Source of the DNA: Enoplolaimus lenunculus
Taxonomy: Eukaryota; Nematoda; Enoplea; Enoplida; Thoracostomopsidae
Reading direction: 5' to 3'
DNA length: 64,000 nucleotides
Assembly (NCBI GenBank): GCA_030248215.1
Contig: JASANG010001365.1
Location: forward strand, 1-64,000
Position numbers and translations under genes: made by a program. The notes beneath the pieces were generated by a model. It was not told the origin of the DNA. It did not search any database and saw only the letters and a list, made by a program, of their open reading frames with translations. Shown here piece after piece: positions 19,595-32,130 of the stretch (position 1 is its first letter; each line of letters begins with the position of its first letter).

Positions 19595-22500
19595 CTAAAA
19601 AATTTCAACCAACGCTCAGTTTGATTCTTTACTCGATGGCATCCGAGAGTCGCTTGCTTCGATTTCTTGGTCGCCATATTCTCAAATGTATGTAGCATCT
19701 ATCGCCAGTTGGACAATAACGCCCATGTAAAACGATCAGGAGCAGAACGTTTTTCTGTGGGACTTAGAATAGAGTACGCTTTAGGTTTAGACTAATTTTT
19801 TTGATTGGCTTAGGCTTAGGTTTAGGCTTTGGAATATTCTCATTATTACGCGTAGGCTTAGACTTTGGCTTTGGCTTTGGCTTAGAAATATGCTTATAAT
19901 ATTGTTCCGCTCCTGTTCTACTACATTAGCCGACAATAAAAGTCTTGTACAATTTCGAACTTGTCAAAGAAGGGCGTGGAATGACGCCGTTGGTTAACTT
20001 GAATGGTCGTACTTGGTGGCTGAGTATGGCAATTATAGCCAATTTAGGCCGATTGTTTGTAAACCTATTACTAACTGTTGATTGTTGCTACACAGATTTG
20101 AAAATACAGCTCTCGAGTCTATAGTAGGGCATGTAAACGGGACACTACGGAACCTGAGTCATTGCAGTTCCCCATAATATATATTAAACTTGAATTTAAT
20201 TCTAAACACGAGTTTGGATTTGGCGTTTTTTAATGTTTAGTTCAAAAGTTATTAATTATCATAAATTGTAATAAGTGTTGCACACATTTTACAATACCAG
20301 CTTAAGTTCAAAGCTTTATTGCGTTGTTAGCACTTTGGAAGTACGGATCACAATTTAGATGTAGATTTTTGAGTTCTTCTTGTGCAGAATGTTCCGCTTA
20401 CCCTGTGTGAAAATTGAGCTATAAAATTGGAAACAAATATCGATTTGTTTGAAATAAGGAACAAAATTCATTTTTTGAAATTAGTCAATAGAATTTATTT
20501 TGGAAATTTGAAATTAATAAACTAAATGTATTTTAACAACTTGAAATTGATAAACATTTTTATTTTAAATATTTGAAATTATTATAAGCAAAATTCATTT
20601 GAAAAATCTGAAATTAATAAACAACATTTATATATTGTAGAATTTATAAAAACAAAACTCATTTTAAGAATTTGAAATTAATAAATAAAATCCGATAAAA
20701 AAATTGAAATTAATAAACAAAATTCATTTTAAAAATTTAAAATTAACAAGCAGAATTGATTTTAAAAATTGAAAGTGATAAACAACATTTATTTTAAAAT
20801 TTTGAACTTAAATAAAATACATTTTAAAATTTTAAACACAACAATTCATTGGATGTAAAAAAATACGACGAACATTTTCATTCTTAAGCCCTATTCACAC
20901 GTGCAAGTTTTTGCTGCGAGAACTTGAAGCTGCAAATTTCACGCACAACTTGCATTTCTCATCAGCCAATGAGAAAGCGGGTGCAATAAATTCAGTGAAC
21001 TTCCATAGCTAATCACACATGATTTTTAATGAATTATTTGCAGCTGCAAGTATTTCGAACGGCATTTTGAACGATACTTGCGAGAGCAAGTTGCAGCTGC
21101 ACGTTCTCCAGCAAAAACTTCCCTGTGTGTGTATAGTGTTTTACCTTGGTGTGAAATTCGATTCGGCGATCCGAGCAACGGATATGCATCTAAAAAATTC
21201 AGGAGACTTGAAAAATTTACACAAAACAATTATTACATTGTGTAAAATTTAACACAATTATGTGTTTATACAGACTCGAGACATATATGCCTTGAATTGC
21301 AGACTTTTTATTTCTTAAATTTTTCAAAATTTTGGACAATTAAGACTGCTTCATGAACGATTAAGACAAATATTTCTGAAATGTATGACAAATTTGTCTG
21401 AAAGATAAGACAAATTTTATACGAAAATTGCTCCAAAATTCCGGCTAAAGCTCAACCAAATACCCTAATTTTACAACCTAAGATACGTTCAAGATGTAAA
21501 CGTCGGTTGGGGGGAGCCTAAACACAACCAGAAACATTATTGAAATTTGATTATTTATATACAATTTTAAGAATATAAACGAAGCAACTTTTTACATGCA
21601 TAATGCGGGGTTCACGTTATAACCGGGGCAGCTTGGGACACGTTTTGTCCCTATTAGACTATTGGGTCAGATTTTGTCAGCTTGCAGACCCCATATCGTA
21701 TTCAAAAATTCGTATTTGTCTGCTAATATCATGTGTAGGTCACCTTTTGTCCTTCAATATCATATGATATTCGAGGTACTGTCTGCGAATATCATATGAT
21801 ATATTTACAAATGTCTGCATAGTTGAGGTAACATACCCAAATTGTCCTGTTGAATATCATATGATACTAGAATTTGAAATTTGAATTTTTGAATTATGAA
21901 GCTGCGGTTTTAAGCGATTTTGTGTCGGAAATGATTTGCAGGCATGTATTTCGTATTTAAAGCACGTTTGTGCCCCTGCCGTCCAACTTTTCATTCATTT
22001 ACTAGTACCCGAAGGTTACACTGTCCCGCTGAATATCATATGATATTCGTTGAAATTTTGGAATATCATATGATATTCGCATAAATGTCCGACAGTGTCA
22101 CGTGACATACCGTCCCTTGTACACATTGATCATTTGAGAGCGGTGGTTTGTAAGCTAATGTCATATGACATTCGAGTTTTGTCTGTTGACCCGATATAAG
22201 TGCCCAAATTTTAATGTTGACGTCGAATCAACATGGGACAAACCGTGTCCCACCTGTCCCGGTTATAACGTGAACCCCGCATAAAAATCAGAAAATTAGT
22301 CTTGAATAAAGACAACTATTTCTTGAAAGGAAGAAATTTATGTCTTATAAATTGGCAACTGTTTATTAAAGACAAGAAATTTCCGTTTTAACTGAGTTGT
22401 TTAAAGCTATTGCTGTCTGAAATACCAGACATTTATGTCTTGAAAATTTAAGATAGCAGGAGTCTTGAAATTTCAATACAATTTATTTTGTCTGCAGTAA

Positions 22501-25500
22501 TGGCATATTCCTCAGCTTGAGTCTAAGCTTCACCAAGATTTCTCTAAAGTTTAAACTTAAGAGATGCGGTGACGTGGGGGCGGCGTCCCTTGCCATCGTT
22601 CAAAGCATACTAAAATCATTTGCCCTTATTTTTTCTTCTGCGTTCAATACAATTGTGTGCATAGACGTTACTCACTCGATTTACGTTACAAAACCTTTAT
22701 CGATAACTTTCAAAACAATCAACTAAATCAAAAATGTAACACCGGACAATATTGCACATTACACCTATCACCGTTAATACTAGATTGTGTGCCGATTGAT
22801 GATCTGTGAATCAAAACATTCTTGTCTGTCCAAAATTGGTGTAGTTAAGGGCGCATAAATAAGACGTTTCTTTGCGGTCTAGTCGTTTTTTGTCTTAAGA
22901 CCTCTTTCAGAAATCGGTAAACGTATTGTTCCAAGCCAAAGAAAAGTATAACCTCGATAGGAACGCTAAGAATATCAGCAAATTGAATTTGATATATTGT
23001 TGCTGCCATTCAAAAAGGTACAAATATTTTTGGATTCAGCAGCACCTTTTCAGGAATGTAATATTTATTATCCACTCATACGGTAACACTGCTTAAAAAT
23101 TCTAGTTTTTCTACATTATCTGGTTTCAAGTTTAGTATGCCAATTTTAGGTGCAGTAAAGAATCACAAATTTTTACTCGCGCTTTGAAATTCATTATCTG
23201 CGGGATTACCCGCGCCTAAATTTTCTTACCCGTACCCGTGTAACCCGCGGGCGGGTAACGACTTGCTCTGGTAAGCAATAACAAATGAAAACTTTCTAAA
23301 TTTAAATTTGTGATAATTTTTTAAAAAAATATTTCAAACCTTTTTTCCACACAATTTTGGCAAAATTAATACAAAATGTCGTTAGAAATAAAACTGAAAC
23401 ATACCTGCTCCAAAACCGGATGTTGAAACAACATGCGATAACGACGCAGCGGATGTTGACGGCGGCACCAAATGTCCGGCGGATGTGTTACGATACCATG
23501 AAGCCCGGTTCCAATTGTCATAACTGTTTACTGGAAATGGTAATCTATTAGAAATGTACGTTCACACCTAAAGTATTTTATTTTCATCTGCTAAACTATG
23601 CTTCAGGCGAATTTGTTGACTAGGTTTATTGCTTATTCTTAGGCATAACTTTGGCTTGGAAATATGCTTATACTACTATTACAGAACTGTTTAGTTTCAA
23701 ATCTACTACTAACTGGTGTTTAGTTATTTGACAGCAAACGTGCGCTTTATTTTTAAAGTTGTAAAAATCAGAAAAAATCCTGGCCCATATTTTCAAATGT
23801 GTATAGCAACTATCATCAATTAGTAATAGATTTCAAAACCGCTAACCATTGCAGTTGTTGGACTCAAAATTGGTACACGCGTAGAGCAAATCATATGTAA
23901 AAAAGGTACGGAATTTTGACCATCAGGATTTAGTGGATCGAAAGTTACCAGATCTATTGTCAACTGGTTATAGGTGCTACACACATTTGAGGGTCCCAAA
24001 ATTTTGTTAATAACAGTGATAACTGTTGCTACAGACATTACTTAAACATAGTAAAATTTAACAAACGGATTGGTTTATAAATTCCTGCAGTAATTGTGTA
24101 ACTTATACTTTATTACGCTAACCTTTAATAAGTAATGGTTGGGTTTCTGAAATCTTACTTGAGTATTGACTAAAGTGATGCTTGATCTGTTCGTTTGTAA
24201 TGTATCAAATTTAATCAGTGACTTAAGTATTTACTTAGCTTCAAAAGAAGTGCTACATCGTACTTAAGCAGAGTTTGAGAAACCGATTCGCTGGCTAAAT
24301 TAACCAATATTTTTAATTTAAAATGTATGTCTGATTTTCGCCAATCATTGTTAAATTAAACATAATACATTAAGTTTAGAACTGAACTAACGCGTTGTCA
24401 AAAGCGTTTAACAGCTACGAAGCTTGTGAGCACGTGAAAGCCTCCTCGGGTTCGGGTGCCAAGCTCCTATGTCACTGAGCGGTGACTATAATTCCCTCTC
24501 ACTCATGAGACTGTGATAAAAATTAGTTCTTAAACGAAATGTAAATATTCATGTGAGAAAGGGTTAATGATGTAATACAACTGTTCGTACAGTGAAACGT
24601 GTGCAACGCCTATGAACATAGCTGGTAATAGGTCTTGCAGCCTCAGGACAAACTGGTTGTGAGCTTAATACATTAGCAAACTTACTGCTGTCGAGTTAGA
24701 CTTGCGCTATGATGAATTTCAAAATCCACAACTTTTCCCTGTTTGCTTGTTTTACAACCTTTTACAGTCTATCGAACAATGTTTACTTGAAATTATAGCT
24801 GGAAATATTAATAATTTGCTACCGTATTTAACATTATTACTAATTTATCCGCATTTTTTAATATAAGTAATAAAGTATTTAAAATTATTTGAACTTTGCT
24901 GTATTATAATTTCATTATATTAATAAATTTAAGTTTCTATACTACAAAGGATGGAGTCGAATTTAATAGATATTTGGCAAAAACGCTCTGTTATATTAAT
25001 ATACGACTTTTCTTAAACGCAAATCTCTATTTATAAGCTTACAACACTGTAAATCACACTGAGTTGTTTTAACTCAAATTGAGTGGAATCATTCAGTTTG
25101 AGTTAGGACTTTCAGAACTCAGAATTCTGAGGCAATGAAACTCACAATGACTTAATTATTCAACTTACCCGGGATAAACTGAACTCAGAGTAAGAAGCAA
25201 CTCAACTCAGATGGAGTTGATGTTAAGTGTTATTAACTCAGAATTAACTAACTATCTAGCTGAGTTGATTAACCAATTCATTGGAATTTATAGTGAAGCT
25301 AATAATGACAATTATTTCTCACACAATTTTGCAAATATATAAATAACTATCATGATTTCAATTTTTATCAGGCTAAATACAGCACCAATTCACCTATAAA
25401 TGTTCAAAAAATTAATCCGATCTTCAAAATGATTATAAATCTGTTGCAAACTCGGGCCCGTAGTCAAGGGGCAGCGGGCGGGGGCGGGGGCTTGCTCCCC

Positions 25501-28500
25501 TGAAGAAATTTTGGCCACCCCCTAGAAAGTTTTCAAGCTTTCTTGTAACACATTGAAAACCCTTGAATGCCCCTCCTGAAAATTTTTTAGCTCCCATAGC
25601 AAGGTGAGCTGGCTACAGGCCTGCACAAGCTAGCAATAACACATTCTATACAATTTTAAACCATAGCAGCTTAACCTTAGTCTATTTTCTAAAAAATCAG
25701 CCACAAAGCCAAATTTTAATATAGTTTTTAAATTTTACACAACAACACAATTGTTGTTATCCGGTTTAAACCAGAAAATCGTTAGGCATTTTGTTGGCGT
25801 CAATAACCGTTGTATTATATAGCGCAAATATAACTAAAACTATACGCTTACACACACACACGCGCGCGCACACACGCACATTACCGGACATCCGTTATAG
25901 ATTTTAGTTGAGTTTAATTTCCGCTTCCGGTTTTGGTCCTTTTAACTTCCTGTTCAAATGGCTGTAGTTGAGAGCGGCTCTTTATGCGTGCACCTGATCG
26001 CTGAGTTCCGGTTGTTGAAATTTTTTTACATGTTTCTATCGTTTCTCGTGTATATATATATTTATTTATTTTAAATATTTTGTATCGGACAATGTTAATT
26101 TTGACTTTTAAGTATTTTTACATTTAACTGAATAGCAATTATATATATGTTAACGAATCGAAACAATTGAAATTTTCATTTTTTAAGTTTCGCTTAAATA
26201 TTTTCTTTGATTTTAGAAGCAAAAGCATCGGGTTTTAGCGTCGATCTTTCCTGCAATAAACATAGCCGTTTTTGAAAAAACTTTGAAATTTTGCCGAAAT
26301 TTAACAATAAACTTTTGATTTTGGCGACAAATACTAAACTCAGAAATACTCAAAACGATAATTATGACGTATTTAAGTGCAAAAATTGTGAGATTTTATA
26401 ATTTTTGAGGGCCGCCGGGATTATTGAATTTGGACGGGACTTTTTTGCACTAAAAAGTTTCAAAGTTTAACCAAAAGTTAACAAAATTTTAAATTCCCAC
26501 CGTTTTCAATTTTGATCATTTGAACCAATTTGAGATATTGAAAACTTAAAGCAAGTTGTTTTTCAATTTTCAGAGATTCATAAATTCAAGAATTAAAATT
26601 TTTTGAAATATGAAATCTTTCTTATTGGAGGAATTTAATTTTTAATTTCAAAGTTTTAAAATATTACCAAACATACGATAAAAATTTGTGCATATGTAAA
26701 GATCAGGTTCGGAAAGTTTTTCCTGTGGGACTAGAATAGAGTAACCTTAGACTAATTTTTTCGGTTGGTTCAGGTTTAGGCTTAGGCTTAGGAATATGCT
26801 AGTTTTTACGCTTAGGCTTACGCTCAGGCTTAGGGTTAGGAATATGCTTACAACACTATGCAGCCCCTGTTCTTTACATTGGCCAAAATTTGTGTGGTTT
26901 GCTGTAAAAGTCATAGATTAGAATAATTGTATAGATACTTACAAAATTAGCAGTTTTACCCTGTATTATAAAAAAAGTTTTGATTACTCAAAGTGTTAAG
27001 CCCTATTGCTGCGAGAACTTGCAGCTGCAACTTGTACTCGCAAGTTTTATTCAAAATACTGATCGAAAAACTTGCAGGTGCAAATAATTCATTAAAAATA
27101 ATAGAATGGAATTTAGTTCACATGTGTGGATACTCATGCATGTTCACTGAATATATGGCACCCGTTTCCTCATTGGCTGACGAAAAAAATTCATGTTCTG
27201 CGTCAGCAAAAACTTGCACGTATGAATAGGGCTTTATCGAATTTTTGAGAAAATTAATTATTTCCTTTGAAAGCAAAATTTTCCAAGTGAAGTGTTTTCA
27301 ATATAAAAACCTTGAAATTTATACTTTCTAACAGTTTTCTTATTCAAAGTTTCATAATAAGAACTTTTTCAAGCAAAAAATTTCAATTCTTTTTACATAA
27401 ATACTTAGCTAATATTTAAAAATAATAGCGTTATTGATTTAAATATTAATAAAATTAGCTGTCCCACCGTACGACCACAGTATTCAAAACAAGCCAACAT
27501 TTGCGTCATCACGGTAGCTGGCCAAAGTAAAGAACAGGGGCGGAACAGTATTATAAGCATATTTCTAAGCCTAAGCCTAAGCGTCAGCCAAAGCCAAGCA
27601 AAAAATTAGTCTAGTGCCTAAACGTACTCTATTCAATTCCCACAGAAAAACGTTCCCTAAGCCTAAGCGTCAGCCAAATCCAAGCAAAAAAAATTAGTCT
27701 AATGCCTAAGATTACACTATTCTATTCCCACAGAAAAACGTTCCGCCCCTGATCTTTACACGAGCCAGAAAGCGCTATACTGTGCGTCAACGCATGTGAT
27801 ATGTCGCATGACACAACATAGCAATTATTACGATTTATAAATTTTTTGACTTGCGGCGTCGTCCGGCATCGCACAGCGTCCCCGAACGACAAATACAGCG
27901 CAACCCTTTATAAGCGTAAAAGCACATATTTTAATATTGTAAGATTTGCAAATCGCATAAATATTGCGTGCGTAGTGTTTGAGCGTTGGTTTATTTTATA
28001 TACAACATGCAATCGTGAATTTGAACCCCACAAAATGACATCCGGTACGGATTTCCTTTCACCGGAAACTGTGGTCGAATGAAACCTGTTCTCTCTTTGT
28101 GTCTCTCTGTCTCTCTGTGTCTCTGTCTCTCGTTGTCTCTCGTTGTGTTTCTTTTATTCGCTTATAAAATTGGTGCAATAAACGAACGACAATATTAACT
28201 TCGGTTGTGTTGACTTTGATGCCGTGAACTTCTTTATATCAGACTGCTAATTTTCGTGGAAATTATTCACATAAAACAGACTTATGAAAATATAATCGCA
28301 TGTTGCTTGTATGTTTAAATATCTTAGAATTTGGACGATTTCTAAGACGTTAAATATAGCAAATGTTGTTTAAGGTTAGGCATCACTGTAAAAAATAGTG
28401 AGTCAAATTGATTGTCTCCGAAATAGGCTTTTCATGAGTACATAAACTGAGTCAAATTCAACTCCGCCAGAGTCAAATTGGGCTCACTGAGCGGTTCAGT

Positions 28501-31123
28501 GAATCGAATTTGACTCTGGCGGAGTCGAATTTTGACTCAAATTTTGTTGTCAGGAAAAGTCTATTTCGGAGAGAGTCAATTTGACTCACTATTTTTGTAG
28601 TGCAGAAATGGGCTAAAAAGGGTTCATATGTTCGCCCGTGATATGAAAGGTACGTAGCCCTATTGCAAGTTGGCGATAAATCTGGTAACTTTCGAATCAG
28701 TGAATGCCGAGGCTTAAAATTCAGCACATTTTTTATACTTGATTTGCTCTACTCATGTAGTAATTTTGAGTTCAACAACTGCAGTAGTTAGTGAGTTTGA
28801 AAACCTATTACTAACTGATGATAGTTGCTATACACATTTGAGAATACGGGCCCTTGAGCGTGGGTTTTAAATTAAGCTGTAGTCCACACACACGTATACT
28901 TTGATCAACTTAGCGCAAAACTGTTACGCGTATGTGCAGTACAAAATCTCAACAAGACGTGAAAACTTTCTCTAGCGCAAGCGTAAAACTTTGATTGTCG
29001 TGCGGTGCTGGTAAACTCGTACAATCCGATAACCACTGGATCGAATTTTAGCTTGAAATCAGATCTTAAAATTTGGGAATATTTAGGAATGATAGAGTTT
29101 ATTCTACTGACAGTGCAAGTTTCAGAATGACGGTTTTTGATTATGGCTATTTTAACTGCAACACATGATGATTTGTAAATTTGAAGTTTGACCGCTGTGC
29201 CCTACTTAAGTGCCGACGGTAGCATCCTTTACCCACGGGTGCCTCGTGCCTTCACATCGCCGCATTTCGAGCGACTCAATGAATGGATAAGTCATACTTG
29301 GCAGAAAAATTAGTCTAAATTCTATCCATTCCCGTTGTGGTCCATGTTACTTTAAGGGGCGTCCAGGTTTCTGGTGGGTCTATAAAAGAATAGGTTTAGA
29401 TTCCAGATTACACTTTTTGTTTAGACTTAGGCTTAAGCTTAGGAATACATTTTTGAAACGCTTAGGCTTACGCTTAAGGCTTAGGCCTAGGAATACATTT
29501 TGGCAACGCTTTGGATTAGGCTTTGGCTTAGGAATACATTTTTGCAACGCTTTGGATTAGGCTTAGGCTTAAAAATCCGCTTAATCTACCATTGCGCCTC
29601 TTAAAGTAACATTGGCCCCAGCTCCTGTAAACATGCAAACCATCGAATTGCGAGAACTAAGACCCGTTGATCAACTTGGATACGACAAAGACTGAAATAA
29701 CCGCTAACATATTTTCGTTTCAATAAAAACTGTTCATAGATACATTGCGTAACAACGAAAGGATACATTTAATATTATTCTTCCGGACTCCAGCAATATA
29801 TTTTACAGTTATAATTTCAATATTAAACGGAAATAGTTTTCGTTTCCGTTTCCGATTCATAATATCCGGTATTTATATACATATATAAATTATAAACGGT
29901 ATAAAAACATAGCAATGTATATACATAATAGCATTGTTATATAATATGCAGTTTTGGTCTTTTTAGGTAAACTATACAGAAAAGTATATTAGTAATTGAA
30001 CCTAAAGCATCTCTGTTTATTTTGCAAATTATTTTTAGATTTAACTTTAATAAAATAAATAATTATGAATAAATAAATAAATAATAAAAATTAAAAATTT
30101 TTGGCTAAATTTAACTAAATAAAGAAATATAACCACCAATTTTTAATCAACTACAATGAACTTTATTAAATTATAATTATTTAAAGAACAGAAAATTTTT
30201 CTATTTTTAGTTTAAAATAAAGTACGGTTTAGTGAATAAAAATTAAAAATTAATAAATTGTTTACATAAATTTAGTAAAAAAACTACAAATGCAAAAAAT
30301 ACACAATTTTTTCAACTGTGAGAAATTGTTGAATTGAAATTGTTTTTAAGTGGAAAAACTCTAAAATAAATCCATTTGAGCAATAAATGCTGATAAATGA
30401 ATGGTTTTTGCGTTTTTAAAAATATTATTTTGGCAAACATTTTTTTGAAACACGAAAAGCGATTTGTGTTTTTTGACGTGATTTCTTGCTGGATTTGAAT
30501 ATTTGAAAAAAAAACAATATTTTCAGATTTAATTTTTAAAATAAAAATGAATAAAAATATCAATGAAATCACTTACTTTGTGTCGGTTGTATCAACATTT
30601 GCCGAGTATCAGTGAACGCCAAATGTTGTTGAGATACTTGCTGTGTTTGCTGTAACATTTGATTGTTCGAAAATTCAAATGGTCTCATTTGACTCGGTTG
30701 CCCCGATGATATTGAGTACTCTCGTCTGGGAGTCAAAGTATCCCTGCCCTGGGGCAACACAGTTGCCAGTGCTGCTCTGTCTGCAGTTACAAGAGTGTCC
30801 AATGAACTTGCTGCAAGCACTCCTGTAACATTACACGAGTCACTGGCGATTTCTTGTTTAACAGGAGGTTGTTTTACGGGTTGATGGATTTCTCCGGGAA
30901 GTTGACTATGATCTAAACATCGATGATTATACGGTTCAGGAATTTCCGGAGGTTTCAGTGAAATTGTACGATCTTCAGAACAACTGCGGGAGTCACAAGC
31001 CGGTTGTGAGAGTCTGGTTTCGGGCTCTCCTGGTGCTTGTGTGTCAAGTATGGACTGTACTGTTGGCGAGTTGAATTCAACCATGACGACGTCTTCGGGT
31101 GCCTGAGGTACTTCTGTGGTCAT
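18198..31123 (-). CDS. erg: ERG/FLI-type ETS transcription factor, gene-level entry
   Basis: Coding exons on the minus strand: 31123-30577, 23530-23405, 19594-18198; they join in frame to 689 residues. ETS factors bind GGAA cores in nuclear DNA. The ETS domain (about residues 227-312) begins [15 protein letters not shown] and carries the two DNA-contacting arginines in [12 protein letters not shown] (R285, R288), then [14 protein letters not shown], diagnostic of the ERG/FLI/FEV group. The 180-residue N-terminus is Gln, Ser and Pro rich and contains VKQE, a possible SUMO site. The C-terminal tail (about 377 residues) is much longer than in vertebrate ERG. I found no pointed (PNT) domain; the phases of the three exons fit each other without one, but a phase-matched exon in the 7-kb first intron could be missed. 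Confidence 0.93.
19673..20114. mobile_element. M5 MITE interrupted by HT-A
   Basis: CATATTCTCAAATGTATGTA left; CTACACAGATTTGAAAATAC right. Confidence 0.65.
19720..19931. mobile_element. HT-A MITE with perfect 8-bp target duplication
   Basis: GACAATAA at 19712-19719 and 19932-19939. Ends CGCCCATGTAAAACGATC and TCCTGTTCTACTACATTAGC. Confidence 0.9.
20440..20850. repeat. Degenerate A/T-rich tandem repeat
   Basis: Repeated GAAATTAATAAACAAAATTC and CATTTTAAAAATTT with a period near 50-60 bp, about seven diverged units. Confidence 0.6.
20888..21139. mobile_element. M4 MITE, uninterrupted reference copy
   Basis: AGCCCTATTCACACGTGCAA left; CTCCAGCAAAAACTTCCCTG right. Confidence 0.85.
21240..22498. 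mobile_element. M10 element with nested M9
   Basis: Dense AAGACAAATTTGTCTTAA-type motifs on both sides of the M9 insertion; similar to 41589-42181 and 61165-61460. Confidence 0.65.
21605..22280. mobile_element. M9 element, 676 bp, complete inverted ends
   Basis: GCGGGGTTCACGTTATAACC at the left is repeated inverted at the right; GGGACAnnnnTGTCCC motifs follow. Interior holds several ATCATATGAT palindromes. No open frame of note. Confidence 0.88.
22499..23404. other. ETS intron 2, upper part
   Basis: No confident repeat ends or exons. A short CCCGCGGGCGGGTAACG-type stretch near 23210-23260 is GC-richer. Confidence 0.4.
23405..23530 (-). CDS. erg: ETS factor exon 2 (linker)
   Basis: Acceptor ATTTCCAG, donor G|GTATGT. 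Encodes [18 protein letters not shown] and a Ser/Thr-rich stretch ending GFGA. Phase 1 at both ends, matching the flanking exons. No known domain; the position corresponds to the linker before the ETS domain. Confidence 0.8.
23782..23996. mobile_element. M5 MITE
   Basis: GGCCCATATTTTCAAATGTG left, GGTGCTACACACATTTGAGG right. Confidence 0.8.
24137..24288. mobile_element. M7 MITE, short
   Basis: GGTTGGGTTTCTGAAATCTT left; AGCAGAGTTTGAGAAACC right. Confidence 0.7.
24425..24567 (+). mobile_element. PB element 2, half copy
   Basis: tRNA-like segment with CACTGAGCGGTGA and right terminal CATGTGAGAAAGGG plus TTAA; the other end is missing. Confidence 0.65.
25045..25295. mobile_element. M2 palindromic MITE
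   Basis: CACTGTAAATCACACTGAGT to TTGGAATTTATAGTG. Confidence 0.8.
25453..25623. mobile_element. M6 MITE
   Basis: CGGGCCCGTAGTCAAGGGG left; GAGCTGGCTACAGGCCTG right. Confidence 0.75.
25624..26688. other. AT-rich ETS intron 1 segment
   Basis: A (CA)n/(CG)n microsatellite at 25851-25880; otherwise AT-rich with no exon or MITE ends recognised. A pointed-domain exon was looked for here and not seen. Confidence 0.4.
26689..26884. mobile_element. HT-A MITE
   Basis: TGCATATGTAAAGATCAGG left, CCTGTTCTTTACATTGGCC right. Confidence 0.8.
26999..27235. mobile_element. M4 MITE
   Basis: AGCCCTATTGCTGCGAGAAC left; GCACGTATGAATAGGGCTTT right. Confidence 0.8.
27520..27766. mobile_element. HT-A MITE with duplicated right arm
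   Basis: GGCCAAAGTAAAGAACAGGG left, GATCTTTACACGAGCC right; the CACAGAAAAACGTTCC arm appears twice (about 27640 and 27730). Confidence 0.8.
27852..27907. repeat. M13-type fragment
   Basis: TGCGGCGTCGTCCGGCATCG to CAGCGCAACCC. Confidence 0.5.
28086..28150. repeat. TC-rich microsatellite
   Basis: Imperfect TCTCTCTG/TCTCGTTG array. Confidence 0.85.
28384..28602. mobile_element. M3 MITE
   Basis: CACTGTAAAAAATAGTGAGT left; CACTATTTTTGTAGTG right. Confidence 0.85.
28656..28853. mobile_element. M5 MITE, opposite orientation
   Basis: TAGCCCTATTGCAAGTTGG left; TACACATTTGAGAATACGGG right. Confidence 0.75.
29339..29617. mobile_element. HT-C MITE
   Basis: GGTCCATGTTACTTTAAGGG left, CTTAAAGTAACATTGGCC right; repeated GGAATACATTTTTGCAACGC units in the core. 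Confidence 0.85.
29618..30570. other. AT-rich intron segment
   Basis: Long A/T-rich run downstream of ETS exon 1; CGTTTCCGTTTCCG near 29840 hints at an M16/hAT-type remnant. No exon seen. Confidence 0.4.
30577..31123 (-). CDS. erg: ETS factor exon 1 (N-terminus)
   Basis: Starts [17 protein letters not shown] and ends MLIQPTQ before a GTAAGT donor (phase 1). Acidic then Gln-rich, with [10 protein letters not shown]. Assigned to the ETS gene by strand, distance and matching phase; an upstream start is not excluded. Confidence 0.8.
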
Positions 31124-31195
31124 TGATTTGTAAGATAAAATTTGCTAATTTGAGCGTATTACTGAAATTTATTTCATTATTTTAGCGACTGGGGC

Positions 31196-31648
31196 CAGGG
31201 TCCAACCGGAATTTTAAAATAGCGGAACCGGAACCGGAAAGTTAAAAAATACCGAAACCGGAAAGTTAAAAAATACCGAAACCGGAACCGGAAAATGAAA
31301 AATAATGGTTATCGAAAAATTCATTTTAAGCGCTATTATATCGCTTTTAATGCTGAAAACATCCCATTTAGAATGCCAAAATTTTGAAACAAATGCAGTA
31401 GGTGGAAATAAATGATAAATTATGGAGTGTGGCACAAATTGAAAATTTTGGCAACACACGCACGGAAAATTTTAGAGAAATAAGTTAGAATAATATGTCG
31501 ATTTTTCTTAAAATTTTCAAATCAGAAAAATTTTTAATACCGAAAATACCGTATAATTCCGGTGAAAAAATACCGGATTTCTTACCGGAACCGGATAGTG
31601 AAAAATACCGGATTTCCCTACCGGAACCGGAATTCCGGTTGCACCCTG
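31196..31648. mobile_element. hAT-like MITE with 8-bp target duplication
   Basis: CAGGGTCCAACCGGAATTTT left; GGAATTCCGGTTGCACCCTG right; flanks ACTGGGGC and ACTGGGGT (7/8). Interior rich in ACCGGAA. Confidence 0.9.
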
Positions 31649-31664
31649 ACTGGGGTATATATAA

Positions 31665-31797
31665 TGTCACTCACACGTTACCATACGTACACTCCGCACA
31701 TCCATCGTCCCCCTATACTGTTTCAAAAAATATAGTTTCTTTTGGAAGGTGACATTTTGTGTGCCGACTGCAAGTATGGTAACGTGTGAGTGACATA
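31665..31797. mobile_element. M14 short inverted-repeat MITE
   Basis: TGTCACTCACACGTTACCAT at the left is repeated inverted as ATGGTAACGTGTGAGTGACA. 133 bp. Confidence 0.8.
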
Positions 31798-32130
31798 AGG
31801 AGTACAACAACAAACATTAATTAAAAGATTAAAAAACTTAAAAATTTGCGCCTGCATACTTAAATTTCTTGTATTGAAGAAATTATTGTTGTAAATGCAT
31901 AAGGCGCAAATAATAATACTTTTAAATAGTCGTTGTGTTATATATTCTAGAACTAATTTTAGCATTATTTGTCTGTAAACGTGTTTCTTCTTTTATATTC
32001 TTAGTGGTGTATACTGATATTCGAATTTTAGGGCTAATTCGGTTTGAGCTCACGTTCCATCCAATCCAACATTGCGTTTACGTAATTTTGGTATCAAAAT
32101 TAAGTGGTTTAGTTGAGCTTCAAATGTAAA

